A stretch of DNA of 64,000 nucleotides from Agrypnia vestita (GCA_016648135.1 JADDOH010000132.1:372001-436000), one strand, 5' to 3'. Counted from the stretch's first letter, positions 30,814-42,205 are shown. The notes: generated by a model not told the origin, from the letters alone. Numbers and translations: made by a program.

Positions 30814-33800
30814 AAAAAATAAAATGTAACATAAATTCAAAGTAAATATATTTTAATGCACACTTACATGTACGAGTATATACCTACGCATTTACATATG
30901 TAAAGGGTTACATTATAACGATATATTTTTGACTGAGGTTTGATTTGTTGTTGTTGGCTGAGGTCGACTGAGAACGAGAGTTTGACTGAGGTGGAGGAGG
31001 AGGACATGAGAGTTTTAAAATTGTGTATTGATGAATTGAAGATTTCCGATTCGCCGAATTCAGTATTGAACATATTTGATGAGCGGTGTATAAAGTGAGC
31101 AGTGAGTTCGTATTACAATAGCGGTCGTCGCATACTCAAATTGTAAAATCATCAATTTGTAAGGGAAAATAAAAAGTTTATTTTACAATTGTAGGGATGA
31201 TTCAACAAAATTTTGACACACATTACTGAGAAATAATCGATCGTACGAACATGCATCCGCTTTTTCAATCCGCGCATCACACAAAGTCTTCCATATACTA
31301 ATATTTTGAATCTTTGAACACTCTATCTTAACATTAATATCATGATTAATCATTGGAGTCTTTTTAATGATATGCCTTTATTTGGATATGTTCTCAGAAA
31401 GTTAAGAGGCCTGGTGTAAGGAAATATTCTTCTCCACTTTATCGGATTATTGTGGTTCATCCTCTAGGTCTAGTTCTTGGGGTTCTTACGAATGCAATAA
31501 TCTACTATATACATGTAATCATGTCGTGAGAGAAATAATTTCAATACTCATTAATGCTGTCTTCCCATAAAGTTTTCCTTTGTCAGTTATTATAGAACCG
31601 ACATTATCGAAGTTCTTAACAATGTCAAGAGTTCAAAGAATGTTGTCCAGGAAAACTGTTAATACAGAATAATGATCATTATTTTTGTTCATCTCAAGTC
31701 TCAATTTTCTGCTTGCATTTTAAAGTCAACCAAACAGTGCAGCCATTTCATTTTCTGACGTAGCGATTGAGGTTGTATCGTATGCGTACCTGAGATTGGA
31801 AACATCTCTACTTCCAATTTTTATTTCATTCCAGTTTTCGAGCGCATTTCTCATGATGTACTCTCCATATAAAGGTCTGGAAACAATATGTACCTTTGAC
31901 TGACTCCTTTTCGCACTTTAGGGGAGGTGGAATTGAATATAACTGTGGGGGTGTTATCCGTGTGTACATTGCGAATGGGATGCACGACAATTTCTGGGAC
32001 CTCTCACCATCAATTGCATTTCTATTTCAATTGCTTTCTTGTAGTCGATGCGGCACAACGTCATGATGAGTATTATTGTTGAGTTAAACGTTTGTTAAAG
32101 TTTGGCGGCCCTCGTAGCCCGGTGGGTATGATACTTGCTTCTCACACCGAGGGTTCCGGGTTCGATTCCCGGTGAGGTCACAATTATTCTACGTGATTCA
32201 CTCAACCCTGGGTGTTTTGTGATGCGTTTCGCTTCTGTAATTGGGCCTCTTGTCCTGTTAAAGCGTAAAAAAACACACAGTATAAAATTGAACAGAGATG
32301 ACCTAAACCCCTTCTTTAGCCGAGGGATTGTGACATGGAAATATCTCCCCCCTTTCGCGAATATGTAAGACACTTTTCATGGAGTTAAAGTATTTATTCT
32401 TGCAACAAACCGTATTTTTTACAATAGAGGTTATTAGTGGTGTCTCTGAATAAAACGGACATTTTTCGATTACGTGCGTGCATAATGAAAATTATATATT
32501 TTCTCACTTCTCACTACTTAGATTTTGATCGAATGAAAGGTTATATTTCTGTTGAGTCATATCATTCAGGTACTATCGGTTCAATAGAACTTGGATGAAC
32601 GTTGGAGACAGTGACCAATACAAGGGAAGAGAATAAGTGACGGATGTGGATGACGTAATAAAAAATACGTATTTTCATCTCCGCGAACGAGTTTTACCTG
32701 TGTGAGAATTTTATGTAAGTACCGACAAAGAAGTTTCACTTCAAAACTGTTTGTTTCCAATATTTTTCGTGAAAACTTTCGTCAGTTTTTAGGGATAAAA
32801 CTTTTTTGTGGATTCAGGAATTAGTCCCCAGGTTGGGTAATACAAATATAATTATTAAAACTTATTTGAGGGTGAGAAATAAGGATACTTGTTTTTGAAG
32901 TAGGATACAATGTACTTTGATACCAAGTCTGATATGATATACTGATTCGATTTCTTGCAATGATTTCATTTTGGTTGGAAGATGTTGAAATATTCGATAT
33001 ATGTAGAAGATGCCAGACATCTTTTTTATAATTATAAAACTACGCAGTGAGAAAATGGGAAAATATGATGTTATGACAGTAATGGGCTGGAATCTGGATT
33101 ATATGTTTTTAAAGAAACATTTAAAAAGTTACAATAATTTTTTTTTGAAGTTGATGCTTCTCACTTTAGTTTAGGCGTTAATATCGCCATTCAATTTGAT
33201 CAAATTAACTGGTAAGGCGACATAATAGATAAATATATATAACTCTCAAAATGATAATTAATTAAATAACTATTAAAAATATAATAACCTTCCCCGGAGG
33301 CATTTTTGACTTTCCATGTTATGTCAGCGGTGGCGCTGCTCGTGGGGCTAAATCTGACGCTAGATGGCGTTGCTCAGCCTGCGCACCCGGCGCACAATTT
33401 TTTCCCGATATATTTCACTGCGCCGGCGTGAAGAAATATTTGAATTTTGCCTCCGAATTCCGAAAGAAAAATAAACAATTTCTCTCGTTTTCTTCCGGAA
33501 TGTGAATTTTTCGCATCGAATGAACGGATGTTATAATTGATTAGTAAATGTTGTAATCATATTTTTCCGGTATTTCACCAGTTTATGTTCCTTCCGCGTT
33601 ATTTTGTGACGTGGAGGAACTTTTGAAACTTCTCCAGATATCTGCTTAAAAGGGCGGCACGAAGATCTTTGCAGCTGACGATTTCGACTGTCTATCGCAG
33701 GCTAGTGATCATTTGTTGGTGTATATTTGGTTTACTCATGTATGATTTCTGAGAGAGAAAACGTGATTTTCATTTTTGCATGATATCATATAAAGGGGTA

Positions 33801-34103
33801 TAATATTATTAATAGAATATAAAATTGAATAAAGCGGATGGCTATATACACGCTGTCCGCACAAACATGTACATTAACGTTATTAAACAAGGCCTCCATT
33901 TTACGTCGACCAAAGTTCGAAGGTTACTGATTATTAAGGGGGTTTTCTTTTCCTATACCCTCAAATATCCCGACCTGTTTGCTCTTTACATTCTTCTTTG
34001 TTTTCTTTCTTTCTTTCGTTTTCCTTTGTGCCTTTATACTGTTATTATACACTTAGTGTTTTATATATGCTTATAGATTGTGTTAATGTATTGAAATATT
34101 ACT
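30814..34103 (+). repeat. Tandem segmental duplication, unit B
   Basis: Near-identical to unit A over about 3 kb. Private to this unit: a complete S2 SINE body (32180-32300), about 430 bp at 32613-33042, 22 bases near 33500, about 60 bases near 30940-31000 (tandem GACTGAGG words) and a CTTT-type expansion near 33998. The scattered single-base differences point to a moderately recent duplication. Confidence 0.9.
32101..32300 (+). mobile_element. tRNA-derived SINE, family S2, full copy
   Basis: The head contains TAGCCCGGTGGG (A-box) and GGTTCGATTCC (B-box) inside a perfect 5-bp T-arm stem, CCGGG-TTCGATT-CCCGG. The body CACTCAACCCTGGGTGTTTT, GATGCGTTTCGC, ATTGGGCCTCTTG and TATAAAATTG is shared with 40722-40875. 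Pol III control elements are present. It does not fold into a complete functional tRNA, so it is a SINE and not a tRNA gene. Confidence 0.8.
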
Positions 34104-34255
34104 TTTTGTATTGAAATATTTTGGTAGTGTATGCATATTTTTTAAATAATAAAGAAGTGAACTGACGGGACAATGAGGGCAACATTTTGGATGGCAGCCG
34201 TGCGGCCCAATTCTGCTTTGCGGTGCTGGGTTGCACGGTTGCCTTTAGCATTAAA

Positions 34256-34330
34256 AAATGCCAACCTGGCGGCGAATGAGTAGGACCGATATAGGAGCTT
34301 TTGCTTATAAAACGGTCCTGGGTAAGCGGT
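34256..34330 (+). repeat. Dispersed repeat E, copy 1
   Basis: CCAACCTGGCGGCGAATGAG and TTTGCTTATAAAACGGTCC are found inverted at 36608-36672 and in part at 51005-51050. It is probably a LINE 3' region, because LINE coding fragments lie next to two of the three copies. Confidence 0.6.
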
Positions 34331-34611
34331 GGGTCTGCCCTCATTGATTATTTAGCAAATAACAAAGGTCAAAAGACACACGTATCTGCAACAGAAGAAT
34401 GTCCAATCAGAACACACTCTCCACAAAGTGATTCATCACACGGAGGGAGCAAATTATCAACAAAGCGTTTGCAGCTTTGCGCATGCCTACTGATAATACG
34501 ATTTATGGCCGGGGCAGTCGCTTGTATGGGCCCACGATAGAGTGGTCACAGAGATTCTTTCAAAATAGATGTCTGACCTGTTCACCAGTAGAGTGCCACC
34601 ATGATAACTTG

Positions 34612-35160
34612 GCGTGCGAAGGAGGTCGCCCCTGTCGCGAAACAGAAGTTGCCAGGTTGTAAATTTATTACACAATATATAATGTACAGAATGTCCGGTG
34701 ACCGGTGTCGTATTAAATACAGAAATTTGGTCGGGCAGCACTAAATGTGAAACTGAGTAAAACTGAATGTCAGGTGACCAGTGTCAGAGCCTTCAATATA
34801 AATCAGCGCGCTCCGCGGCGGCCGCTCTATCTGTCAAACTGTCAGACGGTAATATCGGTCCATTATTTGCTTTTTCAGCTTCGCAAAACTTTAATACTTC
34901 ATTGGCAATTATTCTCGCGCCACCCCGGACTATTTTGGTTGTTTTGGACATAATAATTCAGTGTATATTGGTAATCAAGATGTCACAGCTCCCGAGCAAA
35001 TACAAAATTGTACCGAATTACAGGGCGAGGGGTTGCCGCCGGGTTTTAGTTCCAATCCTGCCGCACGCCAAGTTATGTTGGGCAGGCAATAACACGATAG
35101 GCAAACACAATAACATGCAGATGCCGGCAAGGAGCCATCGATCAAGCGGGCGCTGTTAGA
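34612..35160 (+). repeat. Dispersed repeat F, copy 1
   Basis: Shares long stretches with 49870-50345: CAGAAGTTGCCAGG, TTATTACACAATATATAATG, CTATCTGTCAAACTGTCAGA, TATTTGCTTTTTCAGCTT, TTCAGTGTATATTGGTAATC and AGATGTCACAGCTCCCGAG. Frames on both strands within it are not conserved between the copies, so I regard it as non-coding. The class is unknown. Confidence 0.7.
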
Positions 35161-35480
35161 AAGGGTTGCAATCAGCGTCGAGTGCCGCAAATCCCAATTG
35201 GTTTAAGACATACTTAACCACTTTCTTTCGGATCGAAATAAATTTATTTTGATATCTTCCCGGCGGCCGCTCGACACCTCCGGCCCCGCCATAAAACAGC
35301 GAGGCCCGGATTAAGCGGGGTGGCGTCGCGAGTTCCCGGAATTCTCCGGAAGGATTCCTTCGGTGCGTGAGGCAGTATCGCTGCAAATGGAATTATGTCA
35401 CCTCTGGGACTCTCGGTCCGGTCGTAAACCTCGCGGGGGAGAGGGGCTGGCGGGGTGCCGAGCGAGGAGGGGAGGATAGT
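35161..35480. other. GC-rich patch following repeat F
   Basis: Contains GCGGCCGCTCGACACCTCC and CGGGGGAGAGGGGCTGGCGG. No gene is recognised. Confidence 0.35.
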
Positions 35481-35925
35481 TTTATTAGCCTTATTTTCTT
35501 ATGACCCGAGAAAAGTAAATTTTTGCTAATCTTGGTTTACAACGCGGAGAGAAATAATATTTTTAATTTATTGTTCTTTCGAGAGAATTTTAACACTCAT
35601 GGTCCAAACAATTTTTACATAATAAAAACAATATTTTTTTAAATATTCGTTAAATTTTTTTTATAATACTACGATAAAATATGACATGACTTTTTTTTTG
35701 TACTATGCCTTTAATGTGTGGGTTGATGGAGTGAAAGCGCCCACACTTTAATTTGGAGAGTGAGACAAAAAATTTTTGGCAGAAAACTCATTTTTTACTT
35801 TTTAGTACATTTAAATAAACCGTGGTTTTAGAAAAAAAATATTTTTCATGTAATATATTTTCTAATTTTTAGTCTTAATATTACCCAGCGTACAAAATCA
35901 CTTCAATAGAAAACTAGCTCATCAA
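35481..35925. other. AT-rich stretch
   Basis: No coding signal and no structure to report. Confidence 0.4.
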
Positions 35926-35929
35926 CTAA

Positions 35930-36070
35930 TTTCCCATGTTTTGTCATCGAGAATACGTCTGTGTGCAAAATTTCAGCTCGATCGGACATTGGAAAGCGGG
36001 TGAAATATCGATTATAATATTCTGTCTAGACAAATAGGTGAAGCTAATATAAGCGTGGTAAAAAATACCC
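35930..36070 (+). repeat. RTE-like LINE 3' motif (repeat G)
   Basis: GTGCAAAATTTCAGCTCGAT, then a spacer, a TCTGTCTAGACA word and GGTGAAGCTAATATAAGCG. This form (a FQLDR-type stretch followed by a CAGACA-type run) is a common 3' tail in arthropod LINE-related repeats. Related segments lie at 38030-38170 (minus) and 53390-53550 (plus). Confidence 0.5.
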
Positions 36071-36472
36071 AGGCTTCAGAAAATCACAGAAATATATTGT
36101 TACCTCACCGGAATCGGTCCCAGAGCCCCAGTATGAAAAGTTGCCAGGTACGTGAACAATGAACATACAGGACCATGAGTTAATTTGGTTTTCTAAACAT
36201 AGAATTATTTATATCGAATTGTTAAAAAAAGTGTATTGATATAACACTAAATACGAAAAAAGAACAGTATAACTGTCTCGATTGTTTGAGGCAGTAGGAA
36301 AAAAATACACTGAATCTAAGCGCGCCGCACAATAATTTGCAAAATACATTCGTGTGGGAGGTTCAATGGGTTTCTAAAAAGGCAAGCCGGTCTCTGGAGA
36401 ATTTATAGGTCCATCGATATACGAGAAGTCTTCGTCAGGTATTATTGCGTAACGTCTTTAAATTTCTTCGGT
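36071..36472. other. Unassigned stretch
   Basis: No gene is recognised. A minus-strand CTGACGA near 36430 is not followed by GAA and a palindrome, so it is not called a ribozyme. Confidence 0.35.
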
Positions 36473-36610
36473 TTGAAGAAAAAGACGAAGCACAACCAGG
36501 TAAACCAGATGCTGAAAGATGATCCTATTAGAAGTCAAGAGAAAAAGGATTATGTGGATGAAGCGAGAGTTGTGTGTCAGAATAATGAATGTACATTCAC
36601 CGCATTCCCA
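36473..36610 (+). pseudogene. LINE ORF2 C-terminal fragment
   Basis: The frame reads HNQVNQMLKDDPIRS and VDEARVVCQNNE, which match the segment between GRPRKTW and the end in the LINE family at 11.2 kb and 42.8 kb. Upstream parts are absent. The frame continues by chance into repeat E. Confidence 0.7.
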
Positions 36611-36672
36611 ACGCGTTTTATGAGCACAAGCTCCCGTATCAGCCCTACTCATACGTCGCCAGGTTGGAAATG
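36608..36672 (-). repeat. Dispersed repeat E, inverted copy
   Basis: CGTTTTATGAGCACAAGCTC, CCGTATCAGCCCTACTCATA and CGTCGCCAGGTTGG form the reverse complement of 34256-34330. Confidence 0.65.
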
Positions 36673-36759
36673 TGTGTGTATGCCAGAACACACGAGTGTG
36701 ACGCTTCATACACACCATATATTCTCACGGAGAAAGAAGCGGCTTGATGTTTAGTAAGT

Positions 36760-37435
36760 TGCCACATATTCTTTGGCTAATCAATTAACAATGTAAGTTA
36801 TTTAAATTGAATATAAAATTTATTTCTCATTGGCCATTTAATATTGAGTGGGATTCAGTAAAAACAATCTCTACAAATAAGTTTTCCGCATAACAATCAA
36901 TTTATACTAATAACGTATTATTTTCACAGAAGGGAAAAATGTAAAAGTATCTACTCGTTTACGTACACAGGCATTGAACGGTTATTTGAATTTAAAAGGA
37001 AAAATATAGAAAAAAAAAACAAATACAGGAGAGTCGTCATTTTAATGCTTATTTTTTCAAGAAAAGATATGACCGCAGTTTTCATACATTTCATTAATAT
37101 TTTACATATATAACTTCTTTAAAATATACAATATACTTGTAAACTCGTCTAGAGTGTCCATGTCGCAGAATAACGTGCAGGATGACATGCAAAAAGATGG
37201 AATTTAAGGTTTAAACTATGAATTAGGTATTTTCGCGGAGTGCATACTAATAGTGGAAAACAATAGGTATAGGTCTTTTCATATAAGCTTGCAATTGAGT
37301 TGGTGTGGGTACAGTGCGTACGTAATACGTAATAAAATAATATCACTATTTACGAAGTACCATCCACCATCACATAGCTTTGATCACGTGTCTTCACGAC
37401 TGCCTTTTGGCGAACGAAGTCCTTTAGTCGTGTAC
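36760..37435. other. AT-rich stretch, no gene recognised
   Basis: Only short unremarkable frames. Confidence 0.4.
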
Positions 37436-37439
37436 ACTA

Positions 37440-37680
37440 AGTTTTCTCGAGTTGTTTTCAATATTATCGTCCCACCTTCTTAGAGGACTTGCCCGTGGTC
37501 GAGTCCCTTGGGATCATGACAGAGTGCCATGTGTGAGGGGGGAAGGATTCTTAGCCGAGCAATGTGCGGTGCAGCCACGATATCCGGTTCGTTATACAAA
37601 ACTTGCAGTTCATTTGAATCTTCAATGGCCATTTTACGGTATAGCTCGATAAAAAATTCGGAGTACCTTCCTTTCACATA
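37440..37680 (-). pseudogene. LINE ORF2 C-terminal fragment of a second family
   Basis: Minus-strand translation contains ELQVLYNEPDIVAAPHIARLR, then in other frames a degenerate LGH-type region and RRWDDNIEN. The order LYNEPDIV, IARLRxLGH, RRWxDNI is the C-terminal end of a common non-LTR retrotransposon class. Frameshifts separate the parts. Confidence 0.65.
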
Positions 37681-37689
37681 TATTTTGCA

Positions 37690-38025
37690 TATTTTCTTCG
37701 GCTAGGGTAAAGGGCAACGTTTCGTTAACGTAAAACAAAATTGTTATTTTTTTACTAATGTAGTACATAGATACGTTAACAAATACTGAAGCTCTAATAA
37801 ATTCATAAATAACTTTATTATAATTAATAGCCTACCTAACTTGCAAAACACATATTTTAAATTTAGATATTACTTTTCGTCTCTTATTTCTTATGGCAGT
37901 TCGTTGAAGATCTTTATTGCATTGTACATCATACCTTAATATTATGACGTCTTCCTGAATGGCAGGCTCAAAGTATGACAACAATTATGTATAAAACACT
38001 TACTTCTTTCTTTCATCTTACTTCC
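37690..38025. other. AT-rich stretch
   Basis: Nothing recognised. Confidence 0.4.
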
Positions 38026-38029
38026 TTTC

Positions 38030-38170
38030 TTTTAACTCGTGGCGTCTGCTTGTCTGACGAAAAAACTTTGGATCGATTTTTAACCCTTTTCCCATGATAC
38101 AATCGAACTGAAACTTTGCAAGTAGACTCGTGGTGACAATCAAGAAGATCTATCAAATTTTCGTTAAAAA
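38030..38170 (-). repeat. RTE-like LINE 3' motif (repeat G), minus strand
   Basis: The reverse complement matches 53390-53550: ACCACGAGTCTACTTGCAAA, GTTTCAGTTCGAT, GGGTTAAAAATCGATCCAAA and a GACAAGCAGACGCCACGAGT ending. Confidence 0.65.
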
Positions 38171-38174
38171 AAAA

Positions 38175-38955
38175 AAATAATTATAGTAAATTTTGGATTT
38201 TTCAAAATTTTTATAGTTTTTTCATACAAATCAGTAAGTTGTATGGAGATTCCGATGCATATGGTAGACACGAAACCCGAAAATGAGAAAGGGAGTATTG
38301 TAAAAACTTGTTTTTTATGGGTTACTTTTTTTACAATTACCATTGCCTATTGATTTCAATTGTTTTTCCAAAATATACGTTTACAAAAAAGTCTTGCTGC
38401 AATGTTCCCACTGCACGCGCCTGTCATACTGATGACATTTAATCTGTTCTGATATAGTAATTACTTTTTCAGAGTATACCTTTTTCTTCTCAATATTGTT
38501 CTCATAGTTTTATTTTGCAATACTAGTAATTTGTGCATTCATTTTTCACTCTTGGTCTGAGAATACTTCGAAAAATTGTAGTTTTATATAACGTATAACG
38601 CTAGTCAATAAAAAATGATCATCTCTCCACTTCTTAATATGTTTAAGAATCCCAAAGCCACAAATCAAAAATAATCTATCAAAATGCAGCAATCTCATGA
38701 GTTAAAATAAAATAATAATTAGAGATACAACATAATTTAATTAATCACTTCCAGAAACTGTTACATTAAAAAAATTACAAATAAATATAGCATACAATTT
38801 TAGGCATTAGTAAGCATATTTTATTCATAAACAGGGAAATTTTAATGATAAGTATCTCGGGATAAAAATCCTAATAAACAAAGGCTTTACCAAAATCATC
38901 TAATAGAGGAAGAGATAAATAAAATATTCTAAAAAAGACGACTGTATGTAGGTGG
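38175..38955. other. AT-rich stretch, no gene recognised
   Basis: No supported feature. Confidence 0.4.
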
Positions 38956-38959
38956 TAAA

Positions 38960-39190
38960 TCCACTGTTTGAAAATGGCTTAGACAGTCGAAACAGCTGCT
39001 ATCAATATCCTAATTTCGAATGCCTGTCTATCCGTAACTCGCTGGAACTACAACAACATGGATGACTAGCCGCTAATGAGGCCCGGACGCCCGAATTTGA
39101 AACGTCAATCATGGCGCGATTCAGATTACATAAAAGGGTTTTTATTAATTATTATGCTCCGTGATTTTTCACGGGTTTACGATGAGTATT
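38960..39190 (+). repeat. Dispersed repeat H, copy 1
   Basis: ATCCTAATTTCGAATGCCTG, AACGTCAATCATGGCGCG and CCGTGATTTTTCACGGGTTT match 61690-61890 in order. The final words form a small CCGTGA/TCACGG hairpin. The class is unknown. Confidence 0.6.
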
Positions 39191-39494
39191 TAAATTGTGA
39201 TATTTATTAAAATTTAATTTGGTCTTAACTTTCGTTAAAAAATGTTACATTTTTGTTTTGTTCGTATTGGTAGTTCGTATTTTTGGTGTCCAAATACTTG
39301 AATATATTCATAGGCGGTACCTAAATCATCTGGCGCACCGTGTGTGTGCAGGGTCGACGTAAGGGGCCAACTCCACACGTAGACATATTATTGTTAATAT
39401 GATAATGATGACACAACGGTGTCGCCGCAACGAGAGCTACGTAAGTGGCTTAGCAATTTGGTCTCTCAACAGTGACATTCAGTTGTAACATTAA

Positions 39495-39746
39495 TCATAC
39501 ACGTATTACTTACGGATAACTATTCGCATACAACTAACACTTCGCTCTGCATCAACACCTAATAAAAATAGGTTAGCTGAAGTAAATCGCGTCCACAAAA
39601 CTAATTTTGGTGATCGTGCTTTCGCGGTGGCTGAACCAAAGTTATGGAACAAATTTCCTAATAAACTGAGACAAACAGACAGTTTACCACAGTTCGAAAA
39701 ACAACTTAAGACGCATTTATTTAGACAATCCTATAAAAACCTATAG
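39495..39746 (+). pseudogene. CR1/L2-type LINE ORF2 C-terminus
   Basis: An 83-codon stop-free frame ending in a natural TAG. It contains NFGDRAFAVAEPKLWNKFP, then SLPQFEKQLKTHLFRQ. The pattern GDRAFSVAAPxLWNxLP...FKxxLKTHLF is the hallmark of the C-terminus of CR1/L2/Daphne-class retrotransposons. It is too short for the standard gene finder because no ATG is present. The reverse transcriptase and endonuclease are missing (5' truncation). Confidence 0.9.
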
Positions 39747-40017
39747 AATCTGACAACAACAACACTAGCTAATGTTTTCCACTCCTAGTGTGCACTCCGC
39801 GAAAACACCTAATTCTTTCAGGCACTCCCAACTATTATAGTATTAAACATTAATTCCATTTCTTGCATGCCACCTTGTGAATAAGTAATAGTAATAAGTT
39901 TTTTAGCAGTAAGTTGTTTTGTAATATAATTTTTCTGTGTAAAGCGCCCTTGAGGTGAGTATTCGCGAAAACGGCACTATACAAATTATCCAAATATTAT
40001 TATTATTATTATTATTA
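39495..40017 (+). mobile_element. 5'-truncated CR1/L2-like LINE with (ATT)n tail
   Basis: Downstream of the coding end is a 3' UTR with AAGCGCCCTTGAGGTGAG, TTCGCGAAAACGGCACTATA and CAAATT, then (ATT)n from about 39995 to 40017. The terminal words GCGCxxTxTAxAAAT plus a microsatellite tail are typical of CR1/L2 elements. Confidence 0.85.
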
Positions 40018-40194
40018 AGTGGATAAAACTGTTTAGTAAACAACATAATTTCAACAATTTCAACAATTTCAATAATTTCAAAAAAATTGCAAAGAAATAA
40101 TGAATGGGAAGTTATTGCTTAAATAACAATTTTATCGTTAAAAAATAATTTATATTTAAGATCTCAAATGGGAGAAATTAATATCGTATAATTT

Positions 40195-40480
40195 TTCCTA
40201 ATTCTTCGAATTCCAATTAGAATATTTTCCAACTGGAATTTCTGCAAGATTTTTTCATTTTATTTGAGTTGTACTGAAGCGAATGAATTTTTCATAATCG
40301 ATATAAGTTACTGTAATGATAGTTCAACTTTTTGCCAAAAATAAATCAGAAATATTGAAAAAATTCATACTTTGATATTGCATATCTCCATAACTATTGA
40401 CGGTCATGGTTGCTTGAACATTTTCCACTCATTATCAAGGCATGAATCCTGTAAAGTTACAGACGAGACACTCTGTATAA
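40195..40480. mobile_element. MITE family A, centre and right arm
   Basis: Contains AATTCCAATTAG, CGATATAAGTTACTGTAATG, GATATTGCATATCTCCATAA and GCTTGAACATTTTCCACTC, following the right half of the copy at 15.9 kb. The left arm is absent. The terminus is degenerate. Confidence 0.7.
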
Positions 40481-40721
40481 CATCACGGCCTAGGTTTATA
40501 TTATATATATTTTTTAAATTTTTATCTATAATTTTATTAGGTATTTCTTTGAATCCTAAATATTTTTATTAAATGCTTATTATATTTTGACTCCAAGACA
40601 ATAAATGGTGAGTTTTGAAAAGTAAAGAGGAATAACATTTTAGTGAATACTTGTAGCGATGTTTATAATCAGTTCATATGAAATTCATTATTACCAAAAC
40701 AACACATTCTCGTGGATTTTC

Positions 40722-40875
40722 AGCCATACTTTTTACTGAGGACTTGGGGTTCGATTCCTGGGGATGTCATAATACATTTGTGTCATTTTCTCAAGCGCGG
40801 GTATTTTGATGATGTGTTTCGTACAGTAATTGAGCCTTGCGGCCTATATCGTAAACTACAGCGTATAAAATATAA
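40722..40875 (+). mobile_element. SINE family S2, 5' part decayed
   Basis: A B-box GGTTCGATTCC (near 40747) is followed by GGGGATGTCATAATACATTTG, GCGCGGGTATTTTGATGATG, TTGAGCCTTGCGGCC and TATAAAATATAATG, which align with 32160-32290. Confidence 0.7.
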
Positions 40876-40885
40876 TGAAATTATA

Positions 40886-41270
40886 TTAAAAAAGTAGACG
40901 AAGAAAACTCACGAACACCCTGTCTTCCTCTAGACCCAAATACATGTAATAGTTTTCCTGCTCCCTTTTTGCTATCAGTTTTCCTTTGATATCGAATGCC
41001 AGGATCATTATTTGCATAGTTAGACAAACGATACTCCCATCAATTTGGATAACGACACGGACTCGAGGAAGAATAGATACGTATTCAAGTAAAAAATGAC
41101 ACGTGGGAAATTGTATGAGGAAAGTACCTACCCAGTAGTTATCGCCCATTAAATAGGGTGACAATCTAGAATTCCAATTTGAAACTGAGTACGTTGTGAG
41201 TTTTTATAGGTTTTTGATCTCAAAGCTTTGCGTGTGATAATTAAAAAAATTACTCTTGTTTTTCAAGTAT
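40886..41270. other. Unassigned stretch
   Basis: A 92-codon minus-strand frame (40886-41164) has no recognisable domain. It could be a chance frame. I do not call it a gene. Confidence 0.3.
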
Positions 41271-41272
41271 AC

Positions 41273-41645
41273 CTGTGGGCGAAAGAAACAACCAAATGAG
41301 TAAAAAAATGCAGGTTTTCAGGAGAGTCAAAACAAAATTTGGAAATTTCGCGTGTTTACGAAATATCTTTGTTATTTTTATCTAATTTTTGCACCAGTAG
41401 TTTTTTTTCGCCCAAGAACGTTGAACCAAGTTGATCTTGCCGAAATTTTCAAATGATTAATCATGTCATTTATTCTTTTTCAAAAAATTCAAAAAAAGTC
41501 ACAATTTATTTTATTTTCTGGTTCATCTATTTTTCCCTTGCTAGAATGTATATAAAGAAAATATTATCTGTATCTTATCTTACATGCTTGCTTATCTCAA
41601 AACTCAATTTTATTGACTCATTCAGTTGCTCCTTTCGCCCACAGA
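41273..41645. mobile_element. Candidate small terminal-inverted-repeat element
   Basis: CTGTGGGCGAAAG (about 41273-41285) and its complement CTTTCGCCCACAG (about 41632-41645) enclose 350 bp of AT-rich DNA, which contains one further TTTTTTTCGCCCA. It has no coding potential. The family is unknown and no clear target duplication is seen. Confidence 0.45.
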
Positions 41646-41768
41646 TACTACAAATGTAATAGTAAACCACATAATTCCATATGATTCAATATTAAATGAT
41701 TCCCAAATGCTTGTGACTATCTGAAGAATGTTAAAATTATTTCCGATTTTATCGGGAACATCAATTTG

Positions 41769-41848
41769 TTCGGTTCGACTATTCTGGAAATTCAAATTTA
41801 ATAATTAAAATTTTCGGAATAGTCGAACTAAACAATTTGTTAAAGTAA
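41769..41848. repeat. Imperfect hairpin
   Basis: GGTTCGACTATTCTGGAAATT and AATTTTCGGAATAGTCGAAC pair over about 22 of 26 positions around an AT-rich loop. Confidence 0.7.
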
Positions 41849-42049
41849 AACTTTCTCTGGTCAGTTTGAAGATTCTCAAAGTCATGGCCATCAATTGATC
41901 ATGACATATTGTTACAAGATTCTTAATCAAAAAGAACCACATATAATCAAGTAATTATACGGCTGGACGTGGGTCTGGAATATTTTATTATCGTTAGAAA
42001 TTACTACAAAGGTTTAGATTACAAAAGATCACATCGAAACGTTCGCGAA

Positions 42050-42200
42050 ATAACATTCCTATATAAATGGCGAAATAACCGCTACCGCAGTTCATTGTGA
42101 TAGTTCGGCGATTCTATAGAATCGAATACAAGTGAAAGTGGCGATTACTGCGAATTAAAAGCGACTTATATAAAGGGCGATGTGCGAATATTCTAGAAGA
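42050..42200 (+). promoter_or_regulatory. LTR-like segment with TATA boxes
   Basis: TATATAAATGGCGAAATAAC and, 110 bp later, TTATATAAAGGGCGATGTGC followed by GAATATTCTAGAAGA, a word shared with 17830-18150 (AAATATTCTAGAACA). I interpret this as a decayed solo LTR directly upstream of LINE remains. Confidence 0.35.
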
Positions 42201-42205
42201 CGAAT

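Noticed and set aside
32101..32180. Possible tRNA gene
   Set aside because: A- and B-boxes and a T arm are present, but the acceptor stem and anticodon arm do not pair. The segment is the head of a repeated SINE.
34767..35159. 130-codon plus-strand frame and overlapping frames on the other strand
   Set aside because: They lie in dispersed repeat F. The second copy (49870-50345) interrupts or shifts every one of these frames.
36385..36440. Minus-strand CTGACGA as an eighth hammerhead-like site
   Set aside because: No GAA plus palindrome follows and stem II cannot be formed.
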